NCBI GenBank assembly: GCA_036852015.1
Contig: JAANDG010000576.1
Span: forward strand, 29,376-93,375
DNA from: Pelodera strongyloides
Taxonomy: Eukaryota; Nematoda; Chromadorea; Rhabditida; Rhabditidae
Length of the DNA: 64,000 nucleotides
Reading direction: 5' to 3'
The position numbers and the translations under genes were made by a program. Each line of letters opens with the position of its first letter. The stretch's first letter is position 1. Of the stretch, positions 60,788 to 64,000 are shown piece after piece. The notes under the pieces were generated by a model, which saw only the letters and a list, made by a program, of their open reading frames with translations, was not told the origin of the DNA and did no database searches.

Positions 60788-60956
60788 TTAAAGCGGAATA
60801 CCGGCAGGTTTTTGAAACGTATTGCGTTCCTATGCTTTTATGCAAGTGAGGTCTAATTGGGGTCAAGTGTTTATTCTAATTTGCTCATTTGCATGTGCTG
60901 CATGAGAAAGCAGGTGTACGCATGCGTTTCAAAAACCGGCCGGTGTTTCGCTTTAA
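60788..60956. mobile_element. TTAA-flanked MITE (family F), copy 3
   Basis: Element 60792-60952; ends AGCGGAATACCGGCAGGTTT and complement of CCGGCCGGTGTTTCGCT, TTAA both sides. Confidence 0.85.
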
Positions 60957-61291
60957 CACGCGAGCGAATGTCCATTGCGAATTGTTACTGCTTCACTTAC
61001 TTTAGGTGGTCCATAAAACCGAAACTTCCTGTACCACCGAACAATACATAGCTGCGTAACTTCCCGACGCCCGAACAACAACGTACTTCAGACTTCAGTC
61101 AAAAATTCAATGCTCAGCGACAAATAAACGTTATTGTGTGTTATTATTCTTTTTGGGCCACGTAAACGTTATACCGTGTTTTTGTGTGTCACAGTACAGG
61201 TAGAAAATAAGTAAGAACTTTATCATCAAGCGGTCTAGAACTTTATCATCAAACGGTCTGTATCAGCTGTTCCCAGTACTTGCTCGATCAC

Positions 61292-61750
61292 TCATCGGAC
61301 GATATTCCTCGATAGAAAGTGCATCATGAAATCCTAAAAGGGGTCAACTGAGTGAGCATCATTTATAGGGAAAAGGTTTATAGGTTCGTGATCGCTTATT
61401 GATCGCTTATTGGTTCTCAAATGCCCTACGCCTTGCGCTGACTTTTTTACTGTGACTGGACAGCAATGGACAGTATTAATAAAATACCTTGATGGGGAGC
61501 AAGCTGTTCACTGCCGAGAGGCCCAATGATCTGGCAAGCACCATTCCAGAAGCATCCGTTCTAAACGAACGAAAATAGATGTAGCGGTAAGGATAGAAAA
61601 GCTTTGAAGCACACAAGAACACTTCCATACCATGTCATAAAATCAAAAGTGATTACCTATACAGTCGATTTAACCAATCAATGGTGACCATCAGTGAAAG
61701 GTTGTGGCGTTGGGATGCATCCTCATATTCGCGTAGGTAAAGAACGCTAC
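61292..61750 (-). CDS. coq-6: Ubiquinone biosynthesis monooxygenase COQ6, last three exons
   Basis: Flavin-dependent monooxygenase of coenzyme Q synthesis in mitochondria. Exons 61750-61657, 61560-61488 and 61333-61292 join in phase (2, 0). The text SVLYLREYEDASQRHNLSLM, VTIDWLNRLYRTD, MVLARSLGLSAVNSLLPIK and DFMMHFLSRNIVR-stop matches the C-terminal helix region of the UbiH/COQ6 family (YE..RQRHN, D...RLY, R..GL..VN...P.K). The FAD-binding domain must lie to the right, beyond the window or lost: 61751-64000 contains a SINE and a LINE on the opposite strand, with no further COQ6 exon seen. Introns are GT-AG. Confidence 0.9.
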
Positions 61751-61993
61751 CTAAGAAACATCATAATCTGCACGGCATTTACTTCGCCACATCATGGCAT
61801 AAACTCAGCCACACCACCGTCGCGATTAGAACATTAGGTATGGGGGAATCAGAAGCGTATCACAAATAGATACAGGTTCGCGAAGCACTACATATATTTG
61901 GGTGGTGGTATTGAGATTTTCCCGATGGGTTTTATGCCCTGCGCTGATTTGACCACATCTGATTTGACTCCATTGTTACATACGACCTGAAAA
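61751..61993. other. COQ6 intron or upstream sequence
   Basis: No exon of COQ6 found; precedes the SINE. Confidence 0.4.
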
Positions 61994-62200
61994 ACGGGCC
62001 TGGTGGTCCTGTGGCAGCGCGTTCGTCTCTAACGCAATCGACCCGAGTTCGATTCCGGCCCGTGACAACCTTTGAAACCACCACCAGGCGAGGGAATCAT
62101 GGGCGATCCCTCCTGGCCCTAGCCCGAAGACGTCGAGCAATTTGTCATCTGGAACTCGTCGCCTACTGCTCAGGACCTCTGCGGAACATGTTGTCATAAG
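61994..62200 (+). repeat. tRNA-derived SINE, copy 3 (adjoins LINE)
   Basis: Head GGGCCTGGTGGTCCTGTGG with B-box GAGTTCGATTCC and matching GGGCC/GGCCC ends. Body CCTAGCCCGAAGACGTCGAG shared with copy 1. The shared tail is missing; the sequence passes into the LINE 5' region within ~50 bp. Confidence 0.75.
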
Positions 62201-62245
62201 CACCTACTGCAATTTTTTGCACCTACTGAGCGGTTGCTTCCAACT

Positions 62246-63010
62246 ATGTCATCCACATCAATGGATATCTCAGACCTTTCTTCAGGTGAGCTTACTAACT
62301 CTGATTATGAGCAAATCATTAAATGCTCTCACAATGAATTCTCTTCTATTCTCTCTAAGTTGAAGTCACCGGATGCTTCCTTGACCATTTGCGGAGAAGA
62401 GTTAAATATTCTTCGGAAGGCCGTTCTTGGTCTTCATACTTTTGCTGTAGAAACCCTGCAGGGTAAGAGCGCTGTTCTCCTACAAGTGGTCAAGGAAGAG
62501 AAAAGACTTCGGTCAGCGGTGTTCTCTATGAAAGTTGAGGGCGATCATTCTGTGCAGGGAAACCTGTCGCCTGAGGAGTCGGCTACTAGAGCTTTAGATG
62601 CCGAAATTAAAGAAGAGATGAAGATTCGTTCCATTCTCAGTTTTTTGAAGGTGAAGGGAAAGCCCACTAACATTTACAGGATGTCTCCGCATTTAGTGAA
62701 AGTTGAGTTGCCTTCTCGGGGAGCGTTAATGGCTCTTCTGGCAAGGAGAAAGTTGCTCAAAAACAGTGCGTATAAGAATGTATTTGTGAGGGAGTCTTTG
62801 ACCAGGGAAGACCGTGAACGGGATCGGGAGCTTCGGAGACGGCGCGCGTATTGTGAGGAAGCGGCACCTGGGCAGTGGGTTCTGTACAAGAACACCCTCC
62901 GGTTGCGCTCCGATATCAATACCGACCGAACTGCCGAGGCTCCTGCCCCACCCGACGGTTGGCTTGGTCCTCACTCCGGTGCTACGCCAGCTAAGCGCAT
63001 AAAAAACTAA
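62246..63010 (+). CDS. LINE ORF1 protein (CR1-like), intact
   Basis: 254 codons from the ATG at 62246 to TAA at 63008-63010, without interruption. The protein is helix-rich and charged (KEEKRLRSAVFSMKVEG, TREDRERDRELRRRRA), which would suit an RNA-binding ORF1 chaperone. No zinc knuckle or esterase motif is seen. It sits directly before a frame with an apurinic endonuclease, the standard order in non-LTR retrotransposons. A longer frame from a TTG at 62234 exists, but ATG at 62246 is preferred. Confidence 0.8.
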   Translation: MSSTSMDISDLSSGELTNSDYEQIIKCSHNEFSSILSKLKSPDASLTICGEELNILRKAVLGLHTFAVETLQGKSAVLLQVVKEEKRLRSAVFSMKVEGDHSVQGNLSPEESATRALDAEIKEEMKIRSILSFLKVKGKPTNIYRMSPHLVKVELPSRGALMALLARRKLLKNSAYKNVFVRESLTREDRERDRELRRRRAYCEEAAPGQWVLYKNTLRLRSDINTDRTAEAPAPPDGWLGPHSGATPAKRIKN

Positions 63011-64000
63011 GTCGAGCGCAACCTATAGAGACGACTATCAAGGCTTATTATGTTAATGCTATGAGTATTTTAAAAAGGGTTAACGAACTTCATGCTTTAA
63101 TAGTACAAGAAAATTTTGATATTGTTTTGATATGCGAATCATGGTTAAAGGATCATGTCCCTAGTGGAATGATAATAGCAAATCTTCCGTATCATTTAAT
63201 TAGAGAGGATAGAAAGGGTAAAAAAGGAGGAGGGTGTTGTATTTTAGTTAAGAAAAGCTTACTTTGGAAACGGGTTGGGGCTAAAGCTACCAATAATTTT
63301 GATTATTTGTGTGTAGAGTTAGAAAATGTACTTTCTGCTGCAAAATTACGTTTTGTTATTGCCTATCGTGCTCCTTCCTGTAATTGTAATTCAGTGGATG
63401 ATATGCAGTTTTATGATGCTATCGCATCCTTTTTGTCTGATGGGATACCATCAATAGTAGTGGGAGATTTCAATGTTAACACTGTGTTAACCAATGGCAC
63501 TTTCTTTAATAAGTATGGCAAGCAATTCATAAATTTCGTAGATGCACTGGACCTCTTTTCGCATATTAACCAGCCAACACGTAAGGCAAATCAACTTGAC
63601 TATCTCTTGAGTACAAATCCATGTTTAATATCCGATTCTAATGTCACTGCTCCTTTAGCAGACCATCATTCCATTACATTTCGTTGTCTTTTTCCGCAAC
63701 CCGAGCAACTGTCTATTATGGTTCGAAACTTCAGACATGCAAATTGGGATAATATCTTTCGTAGTCTAAATATCGACTGGGTTTCCGGACTATGTCCGTA
63801 CAATGATTTGAATGATCTCTATGCAAATTTTTGCTCCATCGTATCTTCAGTAATTGATCAACACGTTCCATATTCTAGAGTACAACTGAGAATCGAACAG
63901 TATCCAATTCATATTCAAAGGCTCATCCACCATAAAAATAGATTATTTCGTAATTATGTTCTTGATCCAACGGCACACTCTAATATTGAATTAGTTCGCA
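63011..64000 (+). CDS. LINE ORF2, endonuclease part, open to the right edge
   Basis: One uninterrupted frame covers the last ~990 bases and continues out of the window. It is -1 relative to ORF1 and open from within the ORF1 end; the first ATG is at 63061. Apurinic-type endonuclease motifs appear in order: AYYVNAMSIL (N motif), VLICESWL (catalytic Glu), AYRAPSCN, VVGDFNVN (catalytic Asp/Asn), ANQLDYLLS and PLADHHSI (terminal Asp-His-His). Reverse transcriptase would follow beyond 64000. The absence of stops suggests a young copy. Plus-strand insertion opposite to coq-6. Confidence 0.93.

Noticed and set aside
61488..61560. Alternative frame reading NGCFWNGACQ, resembling a small cyclic peptide
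   Set aside because: The COQ6 frame (TDASGMVLARSLGLS) joins in phase to exons on both sides; the other does not.
1..64000. CRISPR arrays or bacterial operons
   Set aside because: No direct repeat-spacer pattern; spliced genes, SINEs and LINEs show a eukaryotic nuclear genome.

Overview
This window looks like accessory-rich nuclear DNA of a nematode, most likely a rhabditid. The support is short exons with TTTCAG-type acceptors, acceptor sites placed directly before start codons (as in spliced-leader trans-splicing), ~40-350 bp AT-rich introns, and conserved animal proteins rebuilt across introns. Most open frames in single-frame translation are spurious. The real genes only appear when short exons are joined in phase, so exon coordinates are given in the evidence fields.

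Genes. On the left edge (- strand) is the 5' part of dihydrolipoamide acetyltransferase, E2 of pyruvate dehydrogenase (15-1506). It is followed by an unrecognised membrane-type protein gene (3327-4773, -). On the + strand at 11696-14395 is a two-exon precursor with a signal peptide and a C-terminal W(X6)W-amide peptide of the myoinhibitory/allatostatin-B type. About 100 bp downstream a possible trans-splice acceptor leads into an unrecognised multi-exon gene (14723-16138, +), an operon-like layout. A seven-exon gene for a 237-residue protein with a divergent homeodomain-like region lies at 23689-26436 (-). A small TATA-driven gene lies at 51889-52674 (+). The last three exons of the ubiquinone-biosynthesis monooxygenase COQ6 lie at 61292-61750 (-). 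Several weaker candidates are listed with low confidence.

Mobile DNA fills most of the rest. Four layers can be recognised. (1) Many palindromic elements bounded by TTAA duplications (AGGG.../AGCG... termini), including one nested in another whose uninterrupted copy lies at 25046-25390. (2) Non-autonomous Helitron-like elements with 5' TCTTATTATATAA, a 3' hairpin and CTGG-T, including three large related copies in alternating orientation between 39832 and 46253. (3) A CR1-like LINE: an old reverse-transcriptase pseudogene at 36.8-37.8 kb and a young-looking copy with ORF1 and an apurinic-type endonuclease at 62246-64000, running off the right edge. (4) A tRNA-derived SINE family in three copies, one of them directly upstream of the LINE ORF1.

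Other repeats include a ~300 bp satellite of about 20 units (54594-60660), an inverted TACCCC-motif array (34861-35509), GC-rich palindromes, GA and AT microsatellites and several tRNA-like sequences. The mobile elements sit mainly in introns (homeodomain-like gene, peptide gene, COQ6) and between genes. The region therefore reads as a repeat-expanded segment with a handful of intact, widely spaced host genes.
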